A stretch of 64,000 nt of DNA from contig NZ_JACGZW010000005.1 of the NCBI RefSeq assembly GCF_014145675.1, forward strand, positions 372,001 to 436,000, written 5' to 3'. The notes beneath the pieces were generated by a model that worked only from the letters and a program-made list of their open reading frames with translations, did not search any database and was not told the DNA's origin. This document shows positions 56,052-64,000 of the stretch, in pieces (position 1 is the stretch's first letter; every line of letters starts with the position of its first letter). A program made the position numbers and the translations under genes. The DNA comes from Amycolatopsis dendrobii (GTDB lineage Bacteria; Actinomycetota; Actinomycetes; Mycobacteriales; Pseudonocardiaceae).

Positions 56052-57647
56052 TCACCGGCCGAACGCACGCTCCCACCGTTCGACGTCCGGCAACCTGCCG
56101 TCCGGCGCGGACCAGCAGGCCTGGAGCAGGTCGTAACCGTCGTGGACCAGGGCCGCGTGGGCGGGCCAGCGCTCAGCGGCCCAGCCGGGCTCGTTGTGCA
56201 CCGAATCCACCCCTGCCCGGGTCGCGCCTTCCAGCTCGAACTGGAGGTCCCGGCGCGCGGCCGCACGCGGAACCGGCGCACCGGCCAGCACCGCGCGGGC
56301 AGCAGCGCGGACGCGAGACCCAGTCCAGTCCAACGTCTTCCGATGCGCCCGCGGCACCACCGCGTACTGCACCGCCACGGCCACCACGACCCCGATCGCC
56401 GTCTGCGCGAAACGGTCGGCCACCGCGGGCCACACCGGGCCCGGCAGGCTCGCGACCCCGGCAGCCAGCAGGGCGAGCGGCGTGATGACGACCGTCGCCA
56501 CCGCGTAATTCCGCGGCACCACCAGCTCCACGCAGAACTGCAACACCGCCAAGACCACGATCAGCACGACCCCGGACGGCGCGACCATCATCACCACTCC
56601 GAACAGCGCGAGCCCGGCCGCGGTCCCGACAAACCGGTGCAGCGCACGGACATTCGCCCGCCGCCGGTCCAGCCCTTGCTGCAGGACCACCAGAGCGCTC
56701 AGCACCGCCCAATGCGGCCGTCCGAACCCGGCTGCCACCGCCAGTTCCCCGGCGGCCACGCACCCGGCGCCCACGCGCAACGCCGTCAACGCGGCATGCG
56801 AACGCAACGGGACCGCCCGCCGCAGCCGGTACCCGAGGCTCGGTCGCGGCAACGGCAGCTTCCCCGGCGGAAGTTCGACGGACTCCCCCGGCGACGCGTC
56901 CGCGAACCGCCGATGGGCGGCGAGCAACGTCGCCGCCAGGTCCGGTTGCGTGCCCCGGCGCGGATGTCCCGCGTCGTGCAGCGCAGTCCATGCCGCGGAC
57001 ACCGCGGCACCCGCCGCGTGCCGCGCCTCGGCCGTCTTCCGCTCGGCCGAGACGAACGCGTCGACGGCCCGCACTGCCCGTTCGACGGCCGTCCGCTCCG
57101 GCTTGGCCCGGTCGGCCAGCACCCCGGCCATCGACACCACAACCGACGATCCGACCCCCGCCGCAGCGCACCCCAGCACCACCCAGGGCTGGGCTCCCGC
57201 CTCGACCGCCGCCTGCGCACCCGCACAAACGAGCGCGAAGAACAACGGCCCGGGAGGCCCAAGCCGCAACGCGTCGACGACGTAGGTGGCCAGCACCGCG
57301 ACCACGGAAACCACCAGCACCGACACCGGCCCGGGCGGAACCGCAGACCCCACCGCAGCACCCAACGCAGCCGCCGCGAGCAATCCGGCGCCGGCAGCAG
57401 CCACGACGCCCGCCCGAACCCGGTACGGCCGCCCTTCGCCGTACAAGACCGCGAACGTCCCGAGCGTGACGAACAACGCCGAGGCAGCGGCCCCCGCCAG
57501 CACCAGCGCGATCCCCGGCACAGCCACCGCGGCCGCGGCCCGCAACCCCGCCGACCACCTCCGCCCGACCGGCGGCAACGCGAACATCAGCGCCCGGAAC
57601 CCCGCCACGCGAGGCAACTGCTCAACCGGCTCGGGCGACGATCCCAT
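56052..57647 (-). CDS. FUSC-family (aromatic-acid-exporter-like) membrane protein
   Basis: A 531-residue protein with two sets of four to six helices (residues ~25-165 and ~315-450) around a cytoplasmic helical region, the layout of FUSC/YccS/AaeB proteins. The second set opens LRVGAGCVAAGELAVAAGFGRPHWAVLSALVVLQQG, the conserved region of the family. An efflux role for aromatic acids or lipids is possible but unproven. ATG 57647 is chosen because the preceding residues lack hydrophobic or family character. Confidence 0.82.
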   Translation of the reverse strand: MGSSPEPVEQLPRVAGFRALMFALPPVGRRWSAGLRAAAAVAVPGIALVLAGAAASALFVTLGTFAVLYGEGRPYRVRAGVVAAAGAGLLAAAALGAAVGSAVPPGPVSVLVVSVVAVLATYVVDALRLGPPGPLFFALVCAGAQAAVEAGAQPWVVLGCAAAGVGSSVVVSMAGVLADRAKPERTAVERAVRAVDAFVSAERKTAEARHAAGAAVSAAWTALHDAGHPRRGTQPDLAATLLAAHRRFADASPGESVELPPGKLPLPRPSLGYRLRRAVPLRSHAALTALRVGAGCVAAGELAVAAGFGRPHWAVLSALVVLQQGLDRRRANVRALHRFVGTAAGLALFGVVMMVAPSGVVLIVVLAVLQFCVELVVPRNYAVATVVITPLALLAAGVASLPGPVWPAVADRFAQTAIGVVVAVAVQYAVVPRAHRKTLDWTGSRVRAAARAVLAGAPVPRAAARRDLQFELEGATRAGVDSVHNEPGWAAERWPAHAALVHDGYDLLQACWSAPDGRLPDVERWERAFGR

Positions 57648-58297
57648 CCGCCCATCCCAACACGCCGCCACCCGCCCCGAAAGCCCGGCTATGCCAGGCA
57701 GAGACCGCGAGCACACTCTCCGGCGCGGGTTCGTTCCGTGATCGAAACGCCTGGCCTGGGAACTGAGAGGCATTGCCAGGCCCGTCGGACACGGCAGTCA
57801 GGCAACCAGCCGGTCGCCCACGCAATGACCAGCTCTCGCGCCCCTAGCCGGCCCTGCGCAATTCCCGGCCGCGCGAGCGCGCCGCCACCTCCACTCGCAG
57901 CCCACGTCAAGTGCGCCGCTAGGACCGTCCGGCACTCGTCCCGGCGACCGCCGCGGCGCACTCCGTCGTGAGTTCGCTCCACAGCTGAAACGCTCGATCT
58001 TCGATCGGAAATCTCAAGCTGAGCAGCAGTCCGCGCTAACCCCACCGCCATCCGGCGCAGCCCGGCTCAGGAACACTCGCCGTCCGCAGCCAGGCCCCAG
58101 CCGGTCACGTGGCCCGCCCCGTGGACCGCTCCGCGGCGGATGGCGCCCGATGCGTCGACGATCGAGGCTCGACCAGAACCCCAGACGTCGCGGGCGGCCA
58201 GCAAGCGGTTCACGCGCCCGCCGGGCGGGTCTGAACTCAACCGGCGTGCCGATCTCGGCCCGGTTGAGCCCGCAGTCCGTCGCCCGGACAGGAACCC
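57648..58297. other. 650-base stretch without a recognisable gene
   Basis: Open frames here are short and have no family features or ribosome sites. I see no strong repeat or terminator. It must contain the FUSC promoter at its left side and the end of the XRE-NB-ARC transcript at its right. Confidence 0.6.
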
Positions 58298-60460
58298 TCA
58301 CCGGAACTCAGCCCGCGCGGCCGCCTCCCCCACCGTGACCGGGTCCAGGTCCGGATGGGCTGCCTCGGCCCGTTCCCACTGCGCAGCGGCCTCCTCCGAA
58401 ACTCCTTGCGCCGCAGCGACATTTCCCAACCCCAGATAACCCCGCGCCGCCTCGTGCGTGCTGCCGCAGGCCTCGGCGCGGGTCACCGCTTCCCGGTACG
58501 CCGACTCCGCACCCGGCTGGTCCCCCGCACGGAACCTCGCCCAGCCAAGGCAGTTCAACCCCATCACGACGTCCAGTTCCAGCCCCAGTTCCTCGAACAC
58601 CGCCAGTGTCTCCTCGACCAGGCGGGCGGCTTCGGCAGGCCGTCCCAGTGCCGTCAGGACCAAGGCGACACCCCGTGCCGTGATGGCGCCGCTGCGCCGG
58701 TTGCCGGTCAAGTCGTAGAAGTCGGCCGCGGAGCGCAGGTCGCGCAAGGCCTGTTCGTGGTTGCCCCGGTAGTGCTCGGCCCACGCGGAATGCGCCAGGG
58801 CGGTCGCTTCGCCGTGCCGGTCGCCGATTTCCCGGTACTCCCGAAGTGCCTGGCGGTAGCACTGGGAAGCCTCGTCCAGGTCGCCGCGGTCGACGTAGGC
58901 GATTCCCAGGTTCGCGGTGGTCGTCGCGGCGGCCCAGCGGTTGCCGACCGCTTCGGCGGCGGCGCGTGCCCAGCGGTGCGTCGCGATCCACGGGTCCCAC
59001 AGTTTGGTCAGGTAGAAGAATCCCCGCAGGAAGAACGCCAGCTGCCAGCAGCGCTCGGACTCCCCGGCCCGGCGGCAGAGCGCGACGAGGTTCGGCCATT
59101 CCGCGCGGAACCAGGCGATCGCGCTCTCCTGGTCCGGGAATTTCACCTCCGGCAGCCCGGGCGGACAGGTCACCTCCGGGCGGTACCGCGGGCCGCTCAT
59201 CGCCCGGTCGGCGCGTTCCGCGGTCGCGACCGAGAAATCGGCCAGGCGGCGGAAAGCGTCCTCTCCGTTCACGCCGGAGGCGGCGAAAACCCTTACCAGG
59301 TCGTGGAAACCGAACCGGCCGAGCTCCGGCTGGGTGAGCAGGTACGCCTGGTGCAGGCGGTCCAGCAGGCGTTCGGCCGCCACCTCGTCCAGGGAGCCGA
59401 GTGCTTGCGCGGCGGTGACGTCGAAGTCCGGGCCGGGGTGCAGGGCCAGCAAGCCGAACAGCCGCGCTTCCGGCTGCTCCAATTGGCGGACTGACAATCG
59501 AAAGGCGGCGGCCAGGCTTCGTTCGCCGTCGTCGAGTTCGCCGAGGCGGCGGGTTTCGTCGGCGAGGCGGCGTTCCAGTTCCGCGACGTCCCACGCGGGA
59601 TGGGCGCGCAGGCGGGCCGCGGCGATCCGGATCGCCAGCGGGAGGCGGCCGCAGCGGTCGGCGATGCGCAGGGCCGCGTCGGGGGCCGCCCCGGTCAGGG
59701 CGGCGACCAGGGCGGCGGCGGAAGCGGACGGGAGGACGCCCAGCGAGACGTGCTCGGCTTCGTCCAATGCGGGCAGGCGCGAGCGGCTGGTGATCACGAC
59801 CCGGCATTTCGGTTCCGCGGGCAGCAGCGGGCGCACCTGCCCGGTGCTGCCCGCGTTGTCCAGCACCAGCAGGAAACTCCGGCCGCGCAGGCAGGTCCGG
59901 AACAATGCCGCGCGGTCGTCCGGATCGGCCGGGATCCGGTCGGCGGGCACCTCCAGGATCCGCAGCAGGCGGTCGTGCGCTTCGGCGGGCGTGACCGGTT
60001 CGCCGGAGGTGCCGCGGAGATCGAGAAAGAGGCTGCCGTCGGCGAAGGACGCTTCGAGCCGGTACGCGCACCGCACGGCGAGCGCCGTCTTGCCGGCTCC
60101 GCCCATCCCCGAAATGACGCAGACGCCGCCGTCGGACTCGAGAATCTCGCGTACGGCCCGGGTTTCCGAATCGCGGCCGGCGAAGTCGGCGGTCACCGGC
60201 GGGAGGCCGGACGGGCGGACGTCCGGCCGGGTCCGGCGTTTTCCGGTTTCCGCGGGAACCAGTGCGGCAAGGGCTCCAGGAGTGCCGAATTCGGATTCAC
60301 ACAATCTGGCAAGTGCGGAATTCGGGGCAGCGAGGCCGGTTTCGACCTTGCTCAAGTACCCCTTGCTGTAATGCACCCGCGCCGCCAGCTCGGTGAGCGA
60401 CAGCCCGGCCGAGGTGCGCAGCCGCCGCAGTTCCGCCCCGAACGTCGCGCGCGCTGTCAT
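58298..60460 (-). CDS. XRE-NB-ARC-TPR transcriptional regulator (STAND protein)
   Basis: A 720-residue multidomain protein. Residues ~5-65 form an XRE domain (LRRLRTSAGLSLTELAARVHYSKGYLSKVETG). An NB-ARC ATPase follows with P-loop GMGGAGKTALAVRCA near residue 118, Walker B FLLVLDN and the GLPLAI-like RLPLAIRIAAARL motif. The C-terminal ~240 residues are tetratricopeptide repeats (TTANLGIAYVDRGDLDEASQCYRQALREYREIGD and successors). Such STAND regulators switch on ligand or peptide binding to the repeats. ATG 60460 starts at the XRE domain; further upstream the frame is open but non-homologous. A 47-codon peptide gene ends 62 bases upstream on the same strand. Confidence 0.9.
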   Translation of the reverse strand: MTARATFGAELRRLRTSAGLSLTELAARVHYSKGYLSKVETGLAAPNSALARLCESEFGTPGALAALVPAETGKRRTRPDVRPSGLPPVTADFAGRDSETRAVREILESDGGVCVISGMGGAGKTALAVRCAYRLEASFADGSLFLDLRGTSGEPVTPAEAHDRLLRILEVPADRIPADPDDRAALFRTCLRGRSFLLVLDNAGSTGQVRPLLPAEPKCRVVITSRSRLPALDEAEHVSLGVLPSASAAALVAALTGAAPDAALRIADRCGRLPLAIRIAAARLRAHPAWDVAELERRLADETRRLGELDDGERSLAAAFRLSVRQLEQPEARLFGLLALHPGPDFDVTAAQALGSLDEVAAERLLDRLHQAYLLTQPELGRFGFHDLVRVFAASGVNGEDAFRRLADFSVATAERADRAMSGPRYRPEVTCPPGLPEVKFPDQESAIAWFRAEWPNLVALCRRAGESERCWQLAFFLRGFFYLTKLWDPWIATHRWARAAAEAVGNRWAAATTTANLGIAYVDRGDLDEASQCYRQALREYREIGDRHGEATALAHSAWAEHYRGNHEQALRDLRSAADFYDLTGNRRSGAITARGVALVLTALGRPAEAARLVEETLAVFEELGLELDVVMGLNCLGWARFRAGDQPGAESAYREAVTRAEACGSTHEAARGYLGLGNVAAAQGVSEEAAAQWERAEAAHPDLDPVTVGEAAARAEFR

Positions 60461-60522
60461 CCGCCCCCACCTTCTTCTCGCTCCCAGTATGACGGTCCGG
60501 CAGACGCCGGCCCGTGGTTTCG

Positions 60523-60666
60523 TCACGGCGCGGTCCGCACCGACACCGGCGGCGCGACCGGAGCCGGTCCGCCCGGATGACCGAGGGCGAGTCCGGACAC
60601 GAGAGCCACCCCGGCGAGCCACAACGCGGCGCGCACCAGCAGAGAAAACGAACAGACGACCTTCAC
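60523..60666 (-). CDS. 47-residue secreted-peptide precursor
   Basis: A GTG-initiated small gene with an excellent ribosome site, GGAAGGAGC, five bases upstream. The product starts with a charged residue then a hydrophobic core (FSLLVRAALWLAGVALVSGLALG) like a signal peptide, ending in a short Pro-rich tail HPGGPAPVAPPVSVRTAP that would be released or exposed outside. It is on the same strand and directly upstream of the XRE-NB-ARC-TPR regulator. I know of no named family; resemblance to Phr-like signalling precursors is by architecture only. Confidence 0.6.
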   Translation of the reverse strand: MKVVCSFSLLVRAALWLAGVALVSGLALGHPGGPAPVAPPVSVRTAP

Positions 60667-61140
60667 GACAAGCTCCTTCCGAGGATTTCCGCCTGCCTGA
60701 ACAGCGGCTTGCCCCGAGAATGCGGGAGCGCGCGGCAATCGGGGAAGGAGTTTCCTGTTTCCACCTTAATCGCGTGAACGGGGAACAGGAGGCAACGCCG
60801 GAGTCGTATTGCGCTGAGGCCGCGGCGAAAGACCGCCGGCTCCGGAGAGCCGGGGACCAGCCCGCACACCGGCTCCGATCCGGCGAGCACACAGGTTACG
60901 AGATCGAAAGCCGGGCAGCTGACCGTTCGCCAGCAGCACGGCCGGAACAGTCACCCGCCGTTTCCGGAAGGCGCCATCCGAGCGAATTTGCGCCGCGGAT
61001 AAACCCGGGCTCGCCAGCCGGACGCGGGAATGGGAAATCATTCCGGTCACAGTCCGTGCGCCACCGCCGGGCAAGGCTGGACATCGGCGCCCGCATTGCG
61101 GAACAGTGGCTGCGGGCGGGGAGACGCGAGGGAGGAACGG
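60667..61140. other. 474-base divergent intergenic region
   Basis: Lies between the small-peptide gene (minus) and the conserved unknown gene (plus). No convincing gene or RNA structure seen; it is locally less GC-rich around 60745-60790 (TTTCCTGTTTCCACCTTAAT), the likeliest promoter position. Confidence 0.5.
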
Positions 61141-62100
61141 GTGGAACCGAACGCGGCGGACTTGGTCGCGGAATTGAAAGTTCTCCGGAAGGGGCGCGGC
61201 GTATTCACCACTCCGCTCGGGATTCGGGTCGGCCCGGTCCTGCGCGAGGTGTGCGGGATTCCCGACAACGCGGAAAACGTCGAGATCCGCGACCGGCTCG
61301 CGCACGTGCTGGAGCCGCTGGCCAAGACGCTCCCGGACGACCTCCGCATCGCCGTGCTCGCGGCGTTCGCGATGCACGAGCCGGCGCGCAAGCCGTTCTA
61401 CCAGGAGCGGGTGCACTGGGCCGCGCGCGAACTCGACCGCGACGACCGCACGATCCGGCGGCGCATCGACGAGGGCATCGAGCACGTCGCGCACCTCGCG
61501 CTCGCCGGCCCGCGCGAGGGCGGCGCGAGACCCGCGCCCGAGGGCAGCTGGCACACCGAACTGCTGCGCGTGTCCCTTGCGCTGGACCAAGAGCGGCCCG
61601 AAGTGTTCGAGTTCCGGCGGATCGTCGCCGACGCCGACGAGATCGCCGAACTCGACCTCGCGCTCACCCTCACCACCACCTCCGCGACGTCCGGGCCGGT
61701 GCGGGAAAGCGATCTCGACGTCGACGTCTTCCACGGCGGCACGCTGGTCCGCCGCGCGATGGAGTCGAACGACCGGGTCGGGCTGGCGCTGCAGCTGGCC
61801 GAACCGTTGCCACGCGGGAAAACCCACGACCTCGCGCTGCGGTTCCGCGCGGAATTCCGGCATCCGCACTACGTGTGCGTGCCGCGGCATCCGGTCGACC
61901 GCTTCGATCTTCACGTGCGCTTCCCGGCCGCGCCGCCGACCGAAATCGTGCGGCTGGACCGCGTATTCCAGGACGACGCACGCGATCTGGGCGCACGTGG
62001 CGACGTGGTGAGCCCGGACGGCTCGGGCGAGGTGCACCTGCGGTTCGACCGGCTCGCGCCCGGTTTCGCCTACGGCATCCGGTGGAGCCCGGCCGGCTGA
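61141..62100 (+). CDS. Conserved actinobacterial protein of unknown function
   Basis: A 319-residue soluble protein with GGGAGGAACGG before the GTG start. The N-terminal half has LVAELKVLRKGRGVFTTPLG, a helical region, then ERVHWAARELDRDDRTIRRRIDEGIEHVA, which looks like a degenerate helix-turn-helix seen in many streptomycete proteins. The C-terminal ~150 residues are beta-rich (ALTLTTTSATSGPV, HDLALRFRAEFRHPHYVCVP) and unassigned. A regulatory DNA-binding role is possible. It stands alone between divergent and same-strand regulators. Confidence 0.7.
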   Translation: MEPNAADLVAELKVLRKGRGVFTTPLGIRVGPVLREVCGIPDNAENVEIRDRLAHVLEPLAKTLPDDLRIAVLAAFAMHEPARKPFYQERVHWAARELDRDDRTIRRRIDEGIEHVAHLALAGPREGGARPAPEGSWHTELLRVSLALDQERPEVFEFRRIVADADEIAELDLALTLTTTSATSGPVRESDLDVDVFHGGTLVRRAMESNDRVGLALQLAEPLPRGKTHDLALRFRAEFRHPHYVCVPRHPVDRFDLHVRFPAAPPTEIVRLDRVFQDDARDLGARGDVVSPDGSGEVHLRFDRLAPGFAYGIRWSPAG

Positions 62101-62382
62101 ACCCCGCCGGCCGGGCCCGGAGCCGGTCAGTGCGTGATCATCGCGATTCCCCTTCCCGATCGGGATTTCTCCGACCGCACCGGGATCGCCGCCGCGCCGC
62201 GCCGCGCTACCGGCGGGCGGAACCTGTCCAAGATCTGTCCAGGTCCGGGCGAATTCCGTTGCCGCGCAACGGACAGAAGCTGGACAACACCCGCGCGGGC
62301 GCAACATCCGCGCCCGGACGGCCGACTCCCGGATCGAGCGGGCGAGACCACCGCGGCCGCCCGTACGAAAGGAACGACCCCT

Positions 62383-63033
62383 ATGCCCACCGCCACCGTG
62401 CCCGAACCGGTCGAAGGCTACGTCCCGCTCGCCGCGCTGCCGCGCCCGTCCGGGCTGGCCGAAAGACTCGAAACCGTGGTCCGCGCGGCCCGCGACGGCG
62501 TCCCCGGCGCGGCTCCGGAACTGCTGGCGCTGCTGAAACCGGTCATCGCGCGCTACTGCCGCGCCCGCATCGGCGGACGCGACCTGTCGTACCTGTCGGC
62601 CGACGACGTCGCGCAGGAGGTGTGCATCGCCGTCCTCCAGGCCGTTCCCGGATACGAGGACCGCGGCGGATCCTTCCTGCACCTGGTGCGCGCGATCGCG
62701 GCGAACAAGGTGGCCGACGCGTTCCGCGCGGTGTCGCGCGACCGTTCGCGACCGGTGTCCGACGTCCCGGAGAACCCGGATCTCGGCGACGGCCCCGAAT
62801 CGCACACGCTGACCGCCGACCTCGGGGCTTCGCTCGGCAGGCTGCTGGCCGGGATGCCGAAGCTGCAACAGGAAATCCTGACGCTGCGTGTCGTCGTCGG
62901 CCTGACGTCGGCCGAAACCGCGAAGGCGCTCGGGATCTCGGCGGGCAACGTCCGGGTGACGCAATGCCGCGCGCTGGCGAAACTGCGGGACTCGATCCAG
63001 GAGCAGGGGCTCGCCGAAGCGCTGCTGGCGTGA
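62383..63033 (+). CDS. ShbA-like RNA polymerase sigma factor
   Basis: A 216-residue group 4 sigma factor. Region 2 includes LSYLSADDVAQEVCIAVLQAVPGYEDRGGSFLHLVRAIAANKVADAFR; region 4 includes LRVVVGLTSAETAKALGISAGNVRVTQCRALAKL. The resemblance is to ShbA, which in Streptomyces drives transcription of the principal sigma gene. GAAAGGAACG precedes the ATG. The upstream region carries two CTGTCCA direct repeats (about 62227-62243). Confidence 0.85.
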   Translation: MPTATVPEPVEGYVPLAALPRPSGLAERLETVVRAARDGVPGAAPELLALLKPVIARYCRARIGGRDLSYLSADDVAQEVCIAVLQAVPGYEDRGGSFLHLVRAIAANKVADAFRAVSRDRSRPVSDVPENPDLGDGPESHTLTADLGASLGRLLAGMPKLQQEILTLRVVVGLTSAETAKALGISAGNVRVTQCRALAKLRDSIQEQGLAEALLA

Positions 63034-63053
63034 ACTCGCAACATCGCCGCAAC

Positions 63054-63082
63054 TGGTCCGGACCACTGGAGAAAAAATCTCC
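63054..63082 (+). terminator. Palindrome and A-loop hairpin after the sigma gene
   Basis: TGGTCCGGACCA (63054-63065) is a 12-base perfect palindrome, directly followed by GGAGA-AAAAA-TCTCC (63068-63082). Together, 20 bases past the stop, they make a reasonable terminator. Confidence 0.5.
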
Positions 63083-63148
63083 GAAGTTCACCCGCTCGGG
63101 CCACCTCGGCGGCGCGGGCGGGCCCGAAACGCCCGGATCCGGACCGGC

Positions 63149-63565
63149 TCAGCCCGCGTCGAGCCGCCGTTTCATCCGGCGCAGGAACGCGATCCGGTCG
63201 GTCTCCACGCGGACCGCCGTGCGGTCCGGGTAGATGTCGAACACCCCGGTCATCCCGGTTTCGGCCAGCCTGCGGCCCGCCGCGCCCGAGGGGTGCGCGA
63301 GCAGCCGCAGCACCACGCCCTCCGCGGCCGCGCGGTCCTGCGCGGCGCGGAGGACGTGGACGCCCGCGTCGCTCAGCTCGGTCAGCCCGGTCAGGTCCAG
63401 CACCAGCGCCATCGGGCGCTTGGCCAGCGCGAACGTCACCGCCCGCACCACCACCAGCGCGGTGCCGGCGTCGAGTTCCCCCGCCAGCAGCAGCGTGAGC
63501 ACGTCGAGGTCGTCGTAGCGGTACGACGACTTCAGCCGTGCCGATCCCTGTGAGCCGGCTTCCAT
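63149..63565 (-). CDS. STAS-domain anti-sigma-factor antagonist
   Basis: A 138-residue STAS protein: LTLLLAGELDAGTALVVVRAVTFAL, MALVLDLTGLTELSDAGVHVLRAA and RRLAETGMTGVFDIYP follow the SpoIIAA fold. In active family members a Ser/Thr just after the DLTGLxxxD turn is phosphorylated; here the segment is LTELSDAGVHVL, with Ser before Asp. It would free a partner sigma factor by binding an anti-sigma kinase, not found in this window. Confidence 0.85.
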   Translation of the reverse strand: MEAGSQGSARLKSSYRYDDLDVLTLLLAGELDAGTALVVVRAVTFALAKRPMALVLDLTGLTELSDAGVHVLRAAQDRAAAEGVVLRLLAHPSGAAGRRLAETGMTGVFDIYPDRTAVRVETDRIAFLRRMKRRLDAG

Positions 63566-63824
63566 CCGCGTGCAGCACTCCCTGTCCAGGCGGGGCCTGT
63601 CGCGCCCGCTCGTCCACCCGACACCATTCTGGACCTCCGGGCACGGTGACCGCGCTCACACTCCACGCTGGCACCATGTCAACGCGGGCTGGTCCGCTTG
63701 TCCTACGACGAAAGTCGGGAACTGAGTCAGCCCGACCTTCGGCGGGTTCCGTCATTTACCGACATTCACGACGGTGGGTCAGTACCTGACCACTGCTCCC
63801 CGTACCCACCGGAGATGATCACCA

Positions 63825-64000
63825 GTGCGTATCGCGCGTACCGCCGCAGTCCTGTCCGGCCTGGCCTTCGCCGCCGTCGCCGCGGCGGCCCCGGCCACCG
63901 CCGCCCCCGCTCAGCCCGCCATCATCGACGGCAGCACCGCCGACTCCCTGCACGCCGCCGCCCGGATGTTCGCCGGCGGCCAGGAACTCTGCTCGGCCAC
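63825..64000 (+). CDS. Secreted trypsin-like serine protease, 3' end outside window
   Basis: Only ~58 codons are present. A basic start (RIARTAAVLSGLAFAAVAAA) forms a signal peptide ending near ATAAPA, then IIDGSTADSLHAAARMFAGG and ELCSA, like the N-terminus of actinobacterial S1 (trypsin/streptogrisin-type) proteases. The catalytic triad lies beyond the window. GGAGATG is suitably spaced before GTG 63825. Confidence 0.6.
   Translation, partial: MRIARTAAVLSGLAFAAVAAAAPATAAPAQPAIIDGSTADSLHAAARMFAGGQELCSA

Noticed and set aside
60461..60892. 144-codon N-terminal extension of the XRE-NB-ARC regulator
   Set aside because: It covers the separate small-peptide gene in another frame, has no family similarity, and the XRE domain begins right after ATG 60460.
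1..64000. Tandem repeats in dhbA/dhbC as CRISPR arrays, and hairpins as mobile element ends
   Set aside because: The repeats are contiguous, coding and in frame without spacers. No cas, transposase or integrase gene and no flanking target duplication was seen.

Overview
The window is very GC-rich, densely coded actinobacterial chromosome, with GTG starts, 4-base ATGA/GTGA gene overlaps, few palindromic terminators and mycofactocin genes. Gene content and style fit a Pseudonocardiales member such as Amycolatopsis; this is inferred from family knowledge, not from a search. I see no rRNA, tRNA, CRISPR array, insertion sequence, integrase or phage gene.

Region 1 (1-2995): a truncated short-chain dehydrogenase, an acyl-CoA synthetase and a divergent GAF-LuxR regulator. 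Region 2 (3029-25497): a complete-looking catecholate siderophore locus, all on the minus strand and probably iron-repressed from two IdeR/DmdR-type boxes. It runs dhbA; dhbC-dhbE-dhbB-aryl carrier protein-siderophore-interacting protein; a long hairpin; binding lipoprotein, two permeases and ATPase; a 3277-residue NRPS (C-A-T-E-C-A-T-E-C, no thioesterase); MFS exporter; DAHP synthase. Three oddities stand out: a tandem-repeat insertion inside DhbA, a low-complexity insertion in DhbC, and a decayed duplicate of the dhbE 5' end. The first adenylation domain has an acidic pocket suggesting a basic residue, so a DHB-D-Arg-like start is likely.

Region 3 (25539-34051): a metal (copper) and respiration island: CopA-type ATPase, a tiny Cys-rich protein, a CopD-CtaG fusion, an ECF sigma factor with its membrane anti-sigma factor, and a PepSY/DUF5134 pair. 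The same bipartite promoter, GGGAACC-N16-CGAC, lies before three of these transcription units and suggests one sigma regulon. Region 4 (34114-43361): mycofactocin biosynthesis in the order mftA-B-C-E-SDR-F-D, facing an alcohol dehydrogenase/aldehyde dehydrogenase pair that probably uses the cofactor, plus a metallo-beta-lactamase-fold hydrolase.

Region 5 (43358-48960): small regulators (WYL, MerR, XRE-like, TetR), an S4 RNA-binding protein and two broken genes: a frameshifted alpha/beta hydrolase and an internally deleted membrane protein. Region 6 (48961-57647): cytochrome oxidase subunit I, small membrane proteins, an acetate-transporter-family protein, a Ca2+/H+ antiporter, an MFS pump and an FUSC-type protein. 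Region 7 (58298-64000): an XRE-NB-ARC-TPR regulator preceded by a 47-codon secreted-peptide gene (a possible peptide-signalling pair), a conserved unknown, a ShbA-like sigma factor, a STAS protein and the start of a secreted trypsin-like protease.
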